64,000 bases of DNA from Caulobacter hibisci (GCF_016135805.1 NZ_JADWOX010000002.1:1-64000), one strand, 5' to 3'. Positions 8,324-17,864 are shown, counted from the first letter of the stretch. A program made the numbers and translations. The notes: a model not told the origin generated them from the sequence alone.

Positions 8324-8865
8324 CAGCCCTCGCTTCCAATAATGTGGCCGAGCGGCCGATCGCTGACGTCTTCGCCGAAGGTCTGGTAGATCAGGTCCTT
8401 CAGCTCATTGCCGGTACGAGCGCCGAACGCCTCGTTGACCTGCCGCATATGGGCGACGAGAGGGGCGAAGGACGGCTCTTCGAGCAGTTTGCGGGCGAGC
8501 TTTTTTCCGGTCTTGGTCAGAGCCAGGTGCACTGATTTTCCCGGTTTGCTCACCGCGATCAGGGCGCGGGCCTCCAGGAAGGCCAGGACGTGATAGTAGC
8601 GCTTGTCCCAGGGGCCGTAATGGTGTCGCACCATGGCCGCCTCAATCGGTGCGCCCTCGACGCCCTGACCTTGGACCACATTGAAAAAGTCCGGATAGCG
8701 GATGAAGAAGTCCAGCTTGGCCATTTTGGTCAAGCCTCGAACCTTACCGCTGACGCCGCAGGTCAGAAGGAGCAGGAGGAGGCGTCCAGCATGGAATTCC
8801 AGCACGTCGTCCGCCAACAGCGGAAGGGCGGCTGGGCGGGAGGCGTGATGTCTCAGCGCCTTCAT
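8323..8865 (-). CDS. lmuC: LmuC-like middle component of a Lamassu-type system
   Basis: This protein of about 180 residues starts at the ATG that overlaps the upstream stop (ATGA at 8862-8865). A GTG ten codons earlier is possible. It contains LEFHAGRLLLLLLTCG and FIRYPDFFNVVQG, followed by a winged-helix-like middle (HHYGPWDKRYYHVLAFLEARALI). Such small middle components bridge the SMC-like ATPase and the effector in ABC three-component systems. The identification rests mainly on size, order and overlap with its two neighbours, because the primary sequence of this family is weakly conserved. Confidence 0.75.
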   Translation of the reverse strand: MKALRHHASRPAALPLLADDVLEFHAGRLLLLLLTCGVSGKVRGLTKMAKLDFFIRYPDFFNVVQGQGVEGAPIEAAMVRHHYGPWDKRYYHVLAFLEARALIAVSKPGKSVHLALTKTGKKLARKLLEEPSFAPLVAHMRQVNEAFGARTGNELKDLIYQTFGEDVSDRPLGHIIGSEG

Positions 8866-9989
8866 GCGCGCGCCGGAATAAAGCGATGACGACACCGTTC
8901 GGCCGCCACATACATCACAGCCTGCAGCGCGCTTAAGGTAGCTCCAGGAAAGCTTGTTTTCAAAGCGGCCAGCGCGTTCAGGCAGGCGCCGTGAAAGGCG
9001 ACGCCATTGACCGCAAGCGCGCCGCTGTCGAGCTGGCTTAGCAGGTGGTTCAACGTGGCGATGGCCTCGGCTTCCATCTCCGCGGTCCCGCTGTCGGCCA
9101 TGTACTTGGGGTCCAGCTCGCGCTGCCGGTAACGGCGGCGCAGGTCCTCGGCCGTATCGATCACGCCGGTCTCGATGCCGGCGTCATCCATCTTTCGGCG
9201 CATGATCTCGCCCGCCTTGTTGGACGAAATGCCCTTCACTTCGGCGATCTGGCCCCGCATCCATTGCAGGAAAAGTTCTCGCCCCAGTTTCTTGGCCTCC
9301 GCGCCGTCACGCCAACGGGGGAGGGACGCCTTCATCATCCGACGCAGGACGCGTTCGTAGAGATCCTTTCGCTGGTCCGAGAAAAGCACTTCGCCTTGCT
9401 TTTCGAGCCAGGCGTCGAGCATCTTGAGGTTGGCGTTTTCCAGCGCTGTTGCGGACTCGGCGACCTCCCAGACCAGATCGCTCACCCAGTGGGAGGCCGA
9501 TCGTCCACGAGGCGAAGCGATATCGCCAAGCCGTTCGCAGACGTCGCGATGCAAACCTAGCATGTCCGGCTTGCCTAACTTCCGTTCGTCGTGACCGGTC
9601 GGCAGGCGAAGGAGTGCAAGGTCCGAATGGACGCCGACACGGGTGACGAGCCGGAATGTGCAGGGCTCGGCGCAACGATCATGAGCCAAGGATTTGGCGG
9701 CTATCGACGAGGAGCCACCGCTGCACAACATCGCCATCGACCAAAGCTGGTCGGGATTGTCGGATTTGACCTGAACGAGTTCGACCGCATCCACGCCATC
9801 ACAATTCCAGATCAGAGTGATGTCGTCTTCGGCCTCGCACCACACCTCTTTCAGGCTCGGATCTTCGAGCATGATCAGGCAGTACTTCGCGGCCACGTGA
9901 TCTTGGTAGATGAAGCCCGTGCGGGCGATTGAGCCACCTTCCTCGAGGGGCGCGAGCGCCCAGATCGAGGGCAGGACGTCCAGCTGCAT
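8862..9989 (-). CDS. lmuA: Cap4/DUF4297-type nuclease, LmuA of a Lamassu-type system
   Basis: The 375-residue protein begins with a DUF4297/Cap4 endonuclease fold: GFIYQ at 25-29, the acidic EAEDD at 52-56 and the core VQVKS at 72-76. This matches the PD-(D/E)xK pattern of G-x-Y-Q, E-x-x-D-D and Q-x-K. Cap4-like nucleases cut double-stranded DNA indiscriminately once activated, killing the infected cell. The C-terminal half (SNKAGEIMRRKMDDAG and onward) is probably the partner-binding part. It is the first gene of the operon and overlaps lmuC by four bases. GGGGGAA lies 9-10 bases before its ATG. Confidence 0.8.
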   Translation of the reverse strand: MQLDVLPSIWALAPLEEGGSIARTGFIYQDHVAAKYCLIMLEDPSLKEVWCEAEDDITLIWNCDGVDAVELVQVKSDNPDQLWSMAMLCSGGSSSIAAKSLAHDRCAEPCTFRLVTRVGVHSDLALLRLPTGHDERKLGKPDMLGLHRDVCERLGDIASPRGRSASHWVSDLVWEVAESATALENANLKMLDAWLEKQGEVLFSDQRKDLYERVLRRMMKASLPRWRDGAEAKKLGRELFLQWMRGQIAEVKGISSNKAGEIMRRKMDDAGIETGVIDTAEDLRRRYRQRELDPKYMADSGTAEMEAEAIATLNHLLSQLDSGALAVNGVAFHGACLNALAALKTSFPGATLSALQAVMYVAAERCRHRFIPARA

Positions 9990-10266
9990 TCCGACTACTT
10001 CCCCCGCGCCGCAAAGCAGCGCCCCTGATCAAGTTGATGCAGCCAGGGGTTTAATGTCAACGCGCCCTCAGCAATCCAAGCCTGCGCGGGCAGACGCTCA
10101 CGATCGACGATGTCAGGGGCAATCCAGAACATGAAGTCCTCGGAAAGACGCCGGCGGATGGCGATGGACGGCCCTGGACGATCCGCAAACCGTAGGTAGG
10201 AACTGGGGTAGAGCTACGCCGTTTGAGCCGAAATATATGATTAGAAACAGCTATTTACATTTTCGT

Positions 10267-10286
10267 GGCAGACTCCGTCTCCGCCA
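10267..10286 (+). other. Possible att site (tRNA 3'-end-like sequence)
   Basis: GGCAGACTCCGTCTCCGCCA resembles a tRNA T-arm/acceptor end: TTCGACTCC-like T-loop bases, then CTCCGCCA as at the 3' end of some tRNA-Ser genes. No upstream tRNA body is present, so this is a fragment. Tyrosine integrases that insert into a tRNA leave such a duplicated 3' end at the far border of an island. Orientation fits an intact tRNA left of the window. Confidence 0.35.
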
Positions 10287-10486
10287 ACCCCCTTCCCAAT
10301 TCCCTGATTATTAAAGACAAACCCCTTTTGGGGCGGCATTTCTCGCGAGCGCTTGCGCATCAGCGTGCCGGCCTCGGGCGCCCGTCGCTTGGCGCGACGG
10401 TCAGGCCGGACGGCGCATCGATTCGATTTTCCAGAAAAGGGCCCGCTGGTGACCGCGTATCCGCAGAAGGCTGGCTCCGAAGGATG

Positions 10487-10512
10487 ATCCCCGGGCGTGG
10501 AAGCCCGGGGAT
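10487..10512 (-). terminator. GC-rich hairpin, possible terminator of the cupin operon
   Basis: ATCCCCGGGC and GCCCGGGGAT form a perfect 10-bp stem around GTGGAA, 22 bases past the stop of the minus-strand cupin gene. There is no clear U-tract, so termination is likely but not proven. Confidence 0.4.
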
Positions 10513-10533
10513 TCCCTGAAGGGAAGGCGTGGA

Positions 10534-11019
10534 TCAGGGCTTGGGCGCGTCGGCGGCCTCGACGTAGTCGGTGCTCGTCGGGCCGAAGCCGAAGATGTAG
10601 ACGCTGGCCGGCTGGTCGTGGGTCTGGGCGAAGTGATCCACCCCCGCCGGCTCGGTGTAGAAGCTGCCCGGGGGCAGTTCCTTGACCAGAGGATCGAGGT
10701 TCTTGGCGCCGTAGCCGAAGAACCAGACGCCCGAGACCACCACGGCCGTGCGGCTGTCCTTGTGGCTGTGGGCGGCGATCCGCGTATGGGGCGGCACCCG
10801 GATCTCGATCGTGTAGGGGCCTGACTTGGTCGGGTCGCCGTAGAGGATCGTGGTCTTGATCCCCGCCACGCCGGAGGTGCCGGCGCCGGCCCCGCCCTTG
10901 GCGAGGGCGGCGATCTCCGGCGGCGTCAGGCGGATGGACGGATCCTCGGCCCGGACCGGTCCGGCCAGGGCGACGGCCGCCAGGGCCGCCGCGCCGACCA
11001 GCAAGCGCGCCGCGCTCAC
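10534..11019 (-). CDS. Secreted cupin-domain protein
   Basis: This 161-residue protein has a Sec signal peptide (MSAARLLVGAAALAAVALAGPVRA) and a single cupin barrel. IRVPPHTRIAAHSHKDSRTAVV gives the His-rich metal-binding motif 1, and GSFYTEPAGVDHFAQT gives motif 2. It probably binds a metal in the periplasm. The substrate is unknown, and such small cupins may be enzymes or sensors. It overlaps the upstream alpha/beta hydrolase gene by ATGA, so the two are co-translated and probably act together. Confidence 0.8.
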   Translation of the reverse strand: MSAARLLVGAAALAAVALAGPVRAEDPSIRLTPPEIAALAKGGAGAGTSGVAGIKTTILYGDPTKSGPYTIEIRVPPHTRIAAHSHKDSRTAVVVSGVWFFGYGAKNLDPLVKELPPGSFYTEPAGVDHFAQTHDQPASVYIFGFGPTSTDYVEAADAPKP

Positions 11020-11969
11020 GACTTGGGGTCCTTTTTAGCGTCGAGAAACTCGTGGACGATCTTCACCGTCGCAGTCGGGTTCTCTTCCATGATCCAGTGG
11101 CCCGAGGCAGGGATCACGCCCTCTGTGACGTCGCTGGCGGTGTAGCGCATGACCGCGGCCATGGTCAGGCCGAACGACTTCTCGCCGCCCAGGGCCAGGA
11201 CGGGCATCGGCAGCTTGCCCTTCTCGGCCAGGATCGCCTTGTCGTCGATGGCGTCCTGGTCGAAGGCGGCGAACTGCGAGAAGCCGGCGTGCATGGCGCC
11301 GGGCAGGGCGTAGAGCTTGGCGTAGTGGACGCGGGCGCCTTCGGAGAACTTGCTCGGGTCGGCCGAGAACTCGTTCCAGAAGCGGTCGAGATAGATTCGC
11401 TCGCGACCGGCCACCAGCCGCTCCATGTCCGGGCCGCCGAACCGGAAGTGCCACAGCAGCGGGTTCTTGAGGATCTCCTCCCACGGGCCGATGCCGGGCA
11501 CCGGGGCGTCGATCAGCACGAAGCGGGTCACCCGCTCGGGGTGCTGCATGGCGAAGGCGTAGCCGACCATGTTGCCGATGTCGTGGGTGACCAGGTCGGC
11601 CTTGTCGATCTTCAGGGCGTCGAGCACCCCGGCCACGTCGCCGGCCTGGGTCTTCTTGTCGTAGCCGCCGGCGGGACGCGACGACAGGCCAAGGCCGCGC
11701 AGGTCGGGCACGATGACGGTGTGGTCGCGGGCGAGGTCCGTCGCCAGCGGACCCCACATGTCGCCGGTCTCGCCATAGCCGTGCAGCAGCACGACCGCCG
11801 GACCCTTGCCGCCGACGCGGACGTGGATCGTCGCGCCGTTGGCGGGGATCTCGCTGATCTTGAACGAGGCTGGGAAGGGCGGCGGCTGGGCCTGGCTTGG
11901 CGAGGCGAAAGCCAGTCCGGCCAGGGCGAGGCCGGCCGCGACGGGGGCGGCAAGAGCGGTGCGGATCAT
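11016..11969 (-). CDS. Secreted alpha/beta hydrolase (epoxide hydrolase / dehalogenase-like)
   Basis: The 317-residue protein has an N-terminal signal peptide ending near ASPSQA. The alpha/beta-hydrolase core shows VVLLHGYGETGDMW (oxyanion HG), PDLRGLGLSSRP and VTHDIGNMVGYAFA. An Asp occupies the nucleophile elbow, and GHWIMEE contains the catalytic His. An Asp nucleophile is characteristic of epoxide hydrolases and haloalkane/haloacetate dehalogenases rather than esterases. It is the first gene of a two-gene operon with the cupin. The true substrate cannot be read from sequence. Confidence 0.85.
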   Translation of the reverse strand: MIRTALAAPVAAGLALAGLAFASPSQAQPPPFPASFKISEIPANGATIHVRVGGKGPAVVLLHGYGETGDMWGPLATDLARDHTVIVPDLRGLGLSSRPAGGYDKKTQAGDVAGVLDALKIDKADLVTHDIGNMVGYAFAMQHPERVTRFVLIDAPVPGIGPWEEILKNPLLWHFRFGGPDMERLVAGRERIYLDRFWNEFSADPSKFSEGARVHYAKLYALPGAMHAGFSQFAAFDQDAIDDKAILAEKGKLPMPVLALGGEKSFGLTMAAVMRYTASDVTEGVIPASGHWIMEENPTATVKIVHEFLDAKKDPKS

Positions 11970-12172
11970 CGGTGTCTCTCCGGAAGCATGCGGCCGACGT
12001 CCCTCGGAGTCTCCGCGATTTCCGATGACACTGTTATGCCGGCGTGCTTGAGCCTCAAGGCCAACCGGGGGGCGAGCTTTTACCCGGATGGGTATGCGAC
12101 AGCGGCGGCATTGGGCGCAGTGTGCTGGTCAGGCTTGCGTCTGGTCCAGGGGCCGGTTTTCCAGGGAACTTC

Positions 12173-15100
12173 ATGACCGACCGCGCAAAGCCCCGACGCC
12201 AAAAGCCTGGCCATCGCCTGCGATCGGCCTTCGCCGCGTTCCTGATCCTGCTGACCGCCGCGCCCCAGACGCTGGCCCAGCCCGAAGCATTGGCGATCAC
12301 GCAGTTTCGCCATACCGCCTGGAAGGGCGCGGTCGTCGAGCCGGGCCGGATCAACGACATCGTCCAGTCCAGGGACGGCTATCTGTGGCTTTCCGGAACG
12401 GACGGTCTGGCGCGGTTCGACGGCGTCTCGTTCGACACCTTCTCTCCGGCGACCGACGATCCCACCGTCTCCTACGGCGTCGCCCAACTGCTGCAGACCC
12501 GGGCCGGCGAGCTGTGGGTCGGTCGGATGCAGGGCGCGGGGGTGTCGGCCTTCCGCGACCGCCGCTTCGTCTCGACAGGCATGCCCGATCCGTCGCGGCA
12601 GATCATCGATCTCGACCAGGACGAGGACGGGGTCGTCTGGGCGGCCAATGCGCGGCCGACGCGATCGTTGTCGCGGTTCAGCGAAGGGCGCTGGGAGGAA
12701 CTGGGTCCGAGCTGGGGCATGCCCGACGGCTGGGTCTTCTCGCTGCTGGCGGCGCGGAACGGCGTGCTCTGGGTCGTCACCATGGACAAGCTGGCCTTTC
12801 TGCGCCGGGGCGCGCGCCGCTTCGAGGTGACCGACGCCAAGGTCAGCAGCGGCGCGGGATTGGCCGAGGACGCCGAGGGCCACGTGTGGATCTCAGACCA
12901 GGCCGGCACGCGCCGCTTGCCCGACTATCCGTCGGGAAGGACGAGCACGCGAGGGCTGCCCGACTATCCGCCGCTCGATTTCCATCGGCGCACCAAGATC
13001 ACCTTTGCCCCCGACGGCAGCCTGTGGGGCGCCACGGAGTCGGCGGGCCTGTTCCGCATCTCCACGCCCAACGGCCGGGGCGTGACGAGCACCTTCGGGG
13101 TCAAGGACGGCCTGACCGACGACCAGATGACGATCGTCTTCGCCGATCGCGAAGGGACGATCTGGGCGGGCGGCGCGCGCGGTCTCAACGCCTTCGTGGC
13201 GCCCAGCGTGGTCGAGGAGCCGCTTATCCCATCCGGAACGGACGAGAATTACATCGCCGAGGACGGGCGAGGCCTGGTCTATGTCAGCGGCGGCGGTGCG
13301 CTGTTCGTGATCCGGCCCAACCAGGCCCCGGTCAAAATCCGCCAGGGCCTGCCGCGCAACATCCACCTGTGCGGCGGCGAGGGCAGCGCCTTCCTGCTGC
13401 ATGACGGCAAGGTGGACGAGATGCGCGACGGCCGCACGGTGCGGACCTTCCCGATGGACCAGTCGCGGGAGTTCTTCATCTGCACCGTCAGCGGCGGCGG
13501 CAAGCTGTGGGTGTCGTCCAACGACCACAAGCTGGCCATGCACGACCAGGCCGGATGGCACGACCGCCAGACGCTCACCAGCGGCGTCGACGAGCAGTTC
13601 GCCGTCGATCGCCAGGGCCGGCCGATCGTCATCAGCGGCTTTTCCAGCCTGACCCGCATCGACGGCGAAAAGACGACGAAGTGGACCCCAGAGCAGCTGA
13701 AGCTCGGCCGCCTGACCTTCGTCCACGACGGCGCGGCCGGCCTGGTCGTCGGCGGCTCGGCCGGCCTGGCGCGGTTGGGCGGGGGCAAGACTGAGCACAT
13801 CGACGTGCGTCGCCATCCCTGGCTGCGCAATGTCCGCTACATGCTGGAGACACCCGACGGCGAGGCCTGGCTGTTCACCTTTTCCAGCATCGTGCGGCTC
13901 TCGGTCGCCGACCTCAACCGGGCCTTCGCCCATCCCGACGAGCCCATCCCGCACCGGGTGTTCGACGAGCTCGACGGCCTGACCAGCGGTTCGGCGCGCT
14001 ATGACGGGGTGCGGGCGGCGCGGGGCGGCGACGGCCGCCTGTGGTTCCTGGGCACGGCCAGCGTCATGCGGATCACGCCGGGCGACCTGGTCCGCAACGA
14101 CACCCCGCCGCCGATCGTGATCCGCTCGGTGACCGCCGGCGGTCGCCCGGTGGCGACGACCGGGCCGCTCACCCTGCCGGTCGGGGTCAGCAGGCTGCAG
14201 ATCGATTACGCCGCGCTCAGCCTGCGCACCCCCAGCCGGGTGCGCTTCCGCTATCGGCTGGCGGGGATCGACGACGCCTGGGTCGAGGCCGGGTCGCGCC
14301 GCACGGCCTTCTACAACAACCTGCCGCCGGGCCAGTATCGGTTCACCGTAATCGGGACCAATGACGACGGGGTCTGGAACACCATGGGCGCCTCGCTCGA
14401 GGTCACCGTGCCGCCGACCTTCTGGCAGTCGCGCCTGTTCTTCGTGCTCTGCCTGCTGGCCTTCGCGGTCGCGACCTGGCTGCTCTACCGCGTGCGGCTG
14501 CGCACGGTGACGGAAAGAATCCGTGCACGGATGAACGAGCGCCTGGCCGAGCGCGAGCGCATCGCCCGCGAGCTGCACGACACCCTGCTGCAGGGCGTCC
14601 AGGGCCTGATCCTGCGCTTCCAGCTGCTCGTCGAGGACCTGCCGCGCGAACAGCCGCAGCGGGCCCCGCTGGAGCAGGCGCTGGACGCCGCCGACGAGGT
14701 GCTGGGCCAGGCGCGCGACCGGGTCCTGGACCTGCGCGCGGTCGACCGGGCCGAGGACCTGGAAGTGGCGCTGTCCAAGCTGGCCCAGGCCCACGGCCGC
14801 GAGGGCGGGGCGCCCGTCGGCGTCTTCGTCGAGGGCGCGCCGCGGCCGCTGGACGAGATCGCGGGCGAAGAGGTGCTGGCGATCGTCGGCGAGGCGGTCG
14901 CCAATGCGCGCGCCCACGCCGGCGCGGGCTGCATCGAGATCCGCGTCGTCTTCGGCCCGCGCCGACTGATCGTGTCGGTGGTGGACGACGGGCGGGGCAT
15001 CGCGCCGGAAATCCTGCGCGACGGCGGACGGGCGGGGCACTTCGGGCTGGCCGGCATGCGGGAACGGGCCAGAACCCTGAGTGGGCGCTTCAAAGTCGAT

Positions 15101-15208
15101 AGCCAGCCGGGCGCCGGAACGCGCATAACCGTCACCGTCCCCGCGCGAACGGCCTATGCGCCGCGCCCGTGGTCATCGTGGCGCGACGTTCTGGCGTGGA
15201 GGCCCTGA
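12173..15208 (+). CDS. Two-component propeller sensor histidine kinase (HisKA_3)
   Basis: This protein of about 1011 residues starts at the ATG at 12173 (AGGGA ahead), giving a clean signal peptide (FAAFLILLTAAPQTLAQ). Repeated two-component-regulator propeller blades follow (SRDGYLWLSGTDGLARFDG and similar), then a Y_Y_Y domain (PPGQYRFTVIGTNDDGVWN) and one transmembrane helix. The HisKA_3 dimerisation helix contains ERIARELHDTLLQGVQGL with the phospho-acceptor His at residue 802, and a HATPase ends with GHFGLAGMRERA. The periplasmic propellers probably bind a glycan or other external ligand. The response-regulator gene begins one base after its stop. Confidence 0.93.
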   Translation: MTDRAKPRRQKPGHRLRSAFAAFLILLTAAPQTLAQPEALAITQFRHTAWKGAVVEPGRINDIVQSRDGYLWLSGTDGLARFDGVSFDTFSPATDDPTVSYGVAQLLQTRAGELWVGRMQGAGVSAFRDRRFVSTGMPDPSRQIIDLDQDEDGVVWAANARPTRSLSRFSEGRWEELGPSWGMPDGWVFSLLAARNGVLWVVTMDKLAFLRRGARRFEVTDAKVSSGAGLAEDAEGHVWISDQAGTRRLPDYPSGRTSTRGLPDYPPLDFHRRTKITFAPDGSLWGATESAGLFRISTPNGRGVTSTFGVKDGLTDDQMTIVFADREGTIWAGGARGLNAFVAPSVVEEPLIPSGTDENYIAEDGRGLVYVSGGGALFVIRPNQAPVKIRQGLPRNIHLCGGEGSAFLLHDGKVDEMRDGRTVRTFPMDQSREFFICTVSGGGKLWVSSNDHKLAMHDQAGWHDRQTLTSGVDEQFAVDRQGRPIVISGFSSLTRIDGEKTTKWTPEQLKLGRLTFVHDGAAGLVVGGSAGLARLGGGKTEHIDVRRHPWLRNVRYMLETPDGEAWLFTFSSIVRLSVADLNRAFAHPDEPIPHRVFDELDGLTSGSARYDGVRAARGGDGRLWFLGTASVMRITPGDLVRNDTPPPIVIRSVTAGGRPVATTGPLTLPVGVSRLQIDYAALSLRTPSRVRFRYRLAGIDDAWVEAGSRRTAFYNNLPPGQYRFTVIGTNDDGVWNTMGASLEVTVPPTFWQSRLFFVLCLLAFAVATWLLYRVRLRTVTERIRARMNERLAERERIARELHDTLLQGVQGLILRFQLLVEDLPREQPQRAPLEQALDAADEVLGQARDRVLDLRAVDRAEDLEVALSKLAQAHGREGGAPVGVFVEGAPRPLDEIAGEEVLAIVGEAVANARAHAGAGCIEIRVVFGPRRLIVSVVDDGRGIAPEILRDGGRAGHFGLAGMRERARTLSGRFKVDSQPGAGTRITVTVPARTAYAPRPWSSWRDVLAWRP

Positions 15209-15209
15209 C

Positions 15210-15884
15210 ATGGGAAATCCTCAGATAGGAAATCCTGAGGTGGACGTCCCGGGCGCCTGCGTCGCGGACGTCATCCGCGTGCTGGTGGTCGACGATCATC
15301 CGATGCTGCGCGACGGCATCGTCGGCCTGGTGGACCGCCAGTCCGACATGCGGGTGGTCGGCGAGGCCGCCGACGGCCTGCAGGCCCTGGAGGCCTTCCA
15401 CCGGCTGCGGCCGGACCTGACCCTGATGGACATCCAGATGCCTGGCCTGGACGGCGTGGCGGCGATCGAGCGGATCCGCGGCCTGGACCACCGCGCGGCC
15501 GTCATCGTCCTGACCACCTATCCCGGCGACACCCTGGCCCTGCGCGCCCTGAAGGCCGGGGCCAGCGGCTATCTGCTCAAGAACTGCATCCGCAAGGAGC
15601 TGCTCGACACCATCCGCAGCGTCCACGCCGGACGGCGGATCCTGGCGCCCGAGATCGCCCAGCAGATCGCCCTGCACGCCCTCGAGGAGCCGCTCACCGA
15701 ACGCGAGCGCGCCATCCTGCTGCAGGTGGCCGAAGGCCGCGCCAACAAGGACATCGCCCGGCGCATGTCGGTGTCGCCCGACACCATCAAGGCCTGCCTC
15801 AAGACCATCTATCTCAAGCTCGACGTCGGCGACCGCACCCAGGCCGTCGTCGCCGCCGTGCGGCGCGGCTACATCGAGATCTAG
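15210..15884 (+). CDS. NarL/FixJ-family response regulator
   Basis: This 224-residue regulator pairs a receiver domain (VLVVDDHPMLRDG; phospho-acceptor Asp 74 in LMDIQMPG; Lys in SGYLLKN) with a LuxR-type helix-turn-helix (LTERERAILLQVAEGRANKDIA). The ATG at 15210 is preceded by GGAGG within the end of the kinase gene. The first ten residues contain a short repeat (GNPQIGNPE). It is surely the partner of the propeller kinase immediately upstream. Targets are not evident from this window. Confidence 0.93.
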   Translation: MGNPQIGNPEVDVPGACVADVIRVLVVDDHPMLRDGIVGLVDRQSDMRVVGEAADGLQALEAFHRLRPDLTLMDIQMPGLDGVAAIERIRGLDHRAAVIVLTTYPGDTLALRALKAGASGYLLKNCIRKELLDTIRSVHAGRRILAPEIAQQIALHALEEPLTERERAILLQVAEGRANKDIARRMSVSPDTIKACLKTIYLKLDVGDRTQAVVAAVRRGYIEI

Positions 15885-15998
15885 CCCGAAAAGACGGCGC
15901 AAGCCGCCGCGAACGGGACCCAGGCCGCGAGAGCCGTCGGTTGCGGGTGGTCAAGCTCGCGCGGCGATGTAAAGTTGAGTCGCAGGTTTGTGAGCGCG

Positions 15999-16670
15999 AT
16001 GGTCTTTCCGACCGGTCGCGAAGCGATTGTGGGTACCGGGGGCGTGACGGTTTCGAGAGTGAAGGGGGACGACGCGGTCGCCGCGGCGCACGCACGGCTG
16101 GCGCGCGACTCCGGATTCCAGTTCGACCCCACGGCCTTCACGCCGATGAAGGTTCCCGAGTGGCTGGCCTATGTCGCCAAGGGGATCGCGTTCATCGAGC
16201 CGGCCCTGAAGTGGATTTTCTGGGGAGGGTTGGCCGTTCTGGCCGCCTTGATCCTCTACGCCATCGTTCGTGAGATCCTCCGGCTGCGCGCGCCGACGGC
16301 CAAGCCGGCCAAGGCCGTGGTGCTGGACGAGCCGCCCTGGCGTCCGGACAGCGGCGCGGCGCGCGACCTGCTGGCCGCCGCCGACGAACTGGCGGCGCGG
16401 GGCCTGTTCATGGAAGCCGCCCACCTGATCCTGCTGCGCAGCGTGCAGGACATCGAAAAGCGCCGCCCGCGCGCCGTGGGGGTTTCGCTGACCGCCCGCG
16501 AGATCGCGGCCCTGCCGGCCCTGCCCGAGGCGGCCCGTCCGGCCTTTGTGGGCATCGCCCGCCTGGTCGAGCGCGCCCTGTTCGGCGGACGCCCGGTCGA
16601 TGCGGCCGACTACGCCGCCTGCCGCGGCGCCTACGAGGCCTTCGCCCTGCCGGAAGGATGGCGCGGATGA
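15999..16670 (+). CDS. DUF4129-domain membrane protein
   Basis: This protein of about 223 residues has one central transmembrane helix (WGGLAVLAALILYAIVREIL). The cytoplasmic DUF4129-like C-terminus reads ARDLLAAADELAARGLFMEAAHLILLRSVQDIE. The ATG at 15999 is used; an in-frame TTG at 15975 would extend it by eight residues. DUF4129 proteins occur beside MoxR/DUF58 genes, as here. Its stop overlaps the start of the DUF4350 gene (ATGA). It is the first gene of a six-gene operon and probably a membrane scaffold for it. Confidence 0.75.
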   Translation: MVFPTGREAIVGTGGVTVSRVKGDDAVAAAHARLARDSGFQFDPTAFTPMKVPEWLAYVAKGIAFIEPALKWIFWGGLAVLAALILYAIVREILRLRAPTAKPAKAVVLDEPPWRPDSGAARDLLAAADELAARGLFMEAAHLILLRSVQDIEKRRPRAVGVSLTAREIAALPALPEAARPAFVGIARLVERALFGGRPVDAADYAACRGAYEAFALPEGWRG

Positions 16671-17864
16671 ACCGGCCCGCCCGCATGTTCTCGCCGATCT
16701 CGGTGCTCGTCGTGGTGCTGGTCGGCGTCGTCTCCCTGTCGGGCCTGGCGGTGCTGTCGGCCTACGCCCCGGAACTGCGCAAGGGCGACGACGGCGGTGT
16801 CCACGCCCTGTCGCGGTCCTCGAACGGGTTCGGGGCGATCGTGCGCCTGCTGCACCTGATGGGGCGGCCGGTGGTCACCAGCCGTGGCGAGCTGTCGGCG
16901 TCGGCGGAGGAGGGGCTGCTGGTCCTGACGCCGGCCCTGGGCATGTCGCCCGTCACGCTGGACCGCGATGACCATGTCGGCCCGACCCTGATCGTCCTGC
17001 CCAAGTGGCGCACCGCGCCCCTGGCCAAGCACCGGGGCTGGGTCACCACCTTCGGCGCCGATCAGTCGCCCGAGGTGCTGAACGTCCTGCCCGAGCCGCT
17101 GCGCAAGGGGACCAGGCTGGTCGCCGGCAAGGGCAAGCGCACGGTGCGGCTGGCCCGGCCGTCGGGCGAGGCCTTCGGCGCGCCGGTGACCATAGAGACC
17201 CCGCGCACGCTCGCGGGCCCGGGCTGGCAGCCGGTCGTGGTCGACCAGGACGGCGGCATCGTGCTGGCCACGCGCAGCGACAGCTGGACCTATGTTCTGG
17301 CCGATCCCGACTACCTGAACACCCAGGGGCTGAAGACGCTGAGCGGCGCCCGCACGGCCGTGGCCATGCTCGACCTGATCCGTGACGACGAGGCGCCGAT
17401 CGTCTTCGACGTGACGCTACACGGCTTCAAGCGCACTCGCAGCCTGATGCGCCTGATGCTCGAACCGCCGCTGCTGGGCGCGACCCTGGTCGCGGTGGCC
17501 GTGGCGCTGCTGGCCGGCGCCCAGGCCTTCGCGCGGTTCGGTCCGCCGCTGCGCTCGCGCCGCGCGGTCGCCCTGGGCAAGGCCGCCCTGGCCGACAACA
17601 CCGCGGGCCTGATCCGGCTGGCGCGCCGCGAGCATCGCATGGCGCCGCTCTATGCCCGCCTGATCCAGGTCTCGGCCGCCCGGGCCATCGGCGCCCCACG
17701 CGGGCTCGACGGCCCGGCCCTCGAAGAATTTCTCGATCGCGTCAGCCGAACCATCGGCGCGACCCACGTCTATTCGGCCCTGGCCGAGCGGGCGCGGACG
17801 GCCTCGCCGTCCGACCTGATGGGCGTGGCGCGCGATCTCTACAATTGGAAGCAGGAGCTTATCC

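Larger units (their letters stand above)
9990..10533 (+). other. Intergenic region between defence island and core genes
   Basis: This 544-base stretch contains no convincing gene. The first 150 bases should hold the minus-strand promoter of the Lamassu operon. Bases 10220-10330 are clearly more AT-rich than the rest of the window. A tRNA-3'-end-like sequence lies at 10267-10286 and a 10-bp GC hairpin at 10487-10512. An open frame at 10265-10519 has no ribosome-binding site and an unconvincing composition. Confidence 0.6.

Noticed and set aside
10265..10519. 84-residue plus-strand open frame after the defence island
   Set aside because: It has no ribosome-binding site, biased and non-conserved-looking composition, and it runs across the att-like site and a terminator hairpin.
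12044..12172. Upstream extension of the propeller kinase
   Set aside because: The GTG start at 12044 would place 43 residues before a clean signal peptide; the ATG at 12173 has a ribosome-binding site and the signal peptide directly after it.
12893..15040. Very long open frames opposite the histidine kinase, and similar ones opposite other genes
   Set aside because: Antisense frames stay open in very GC-rich coding DNA. The kinase domains on the plus strand are unmistakable, and the antisense products show only GC-driven low complexity.
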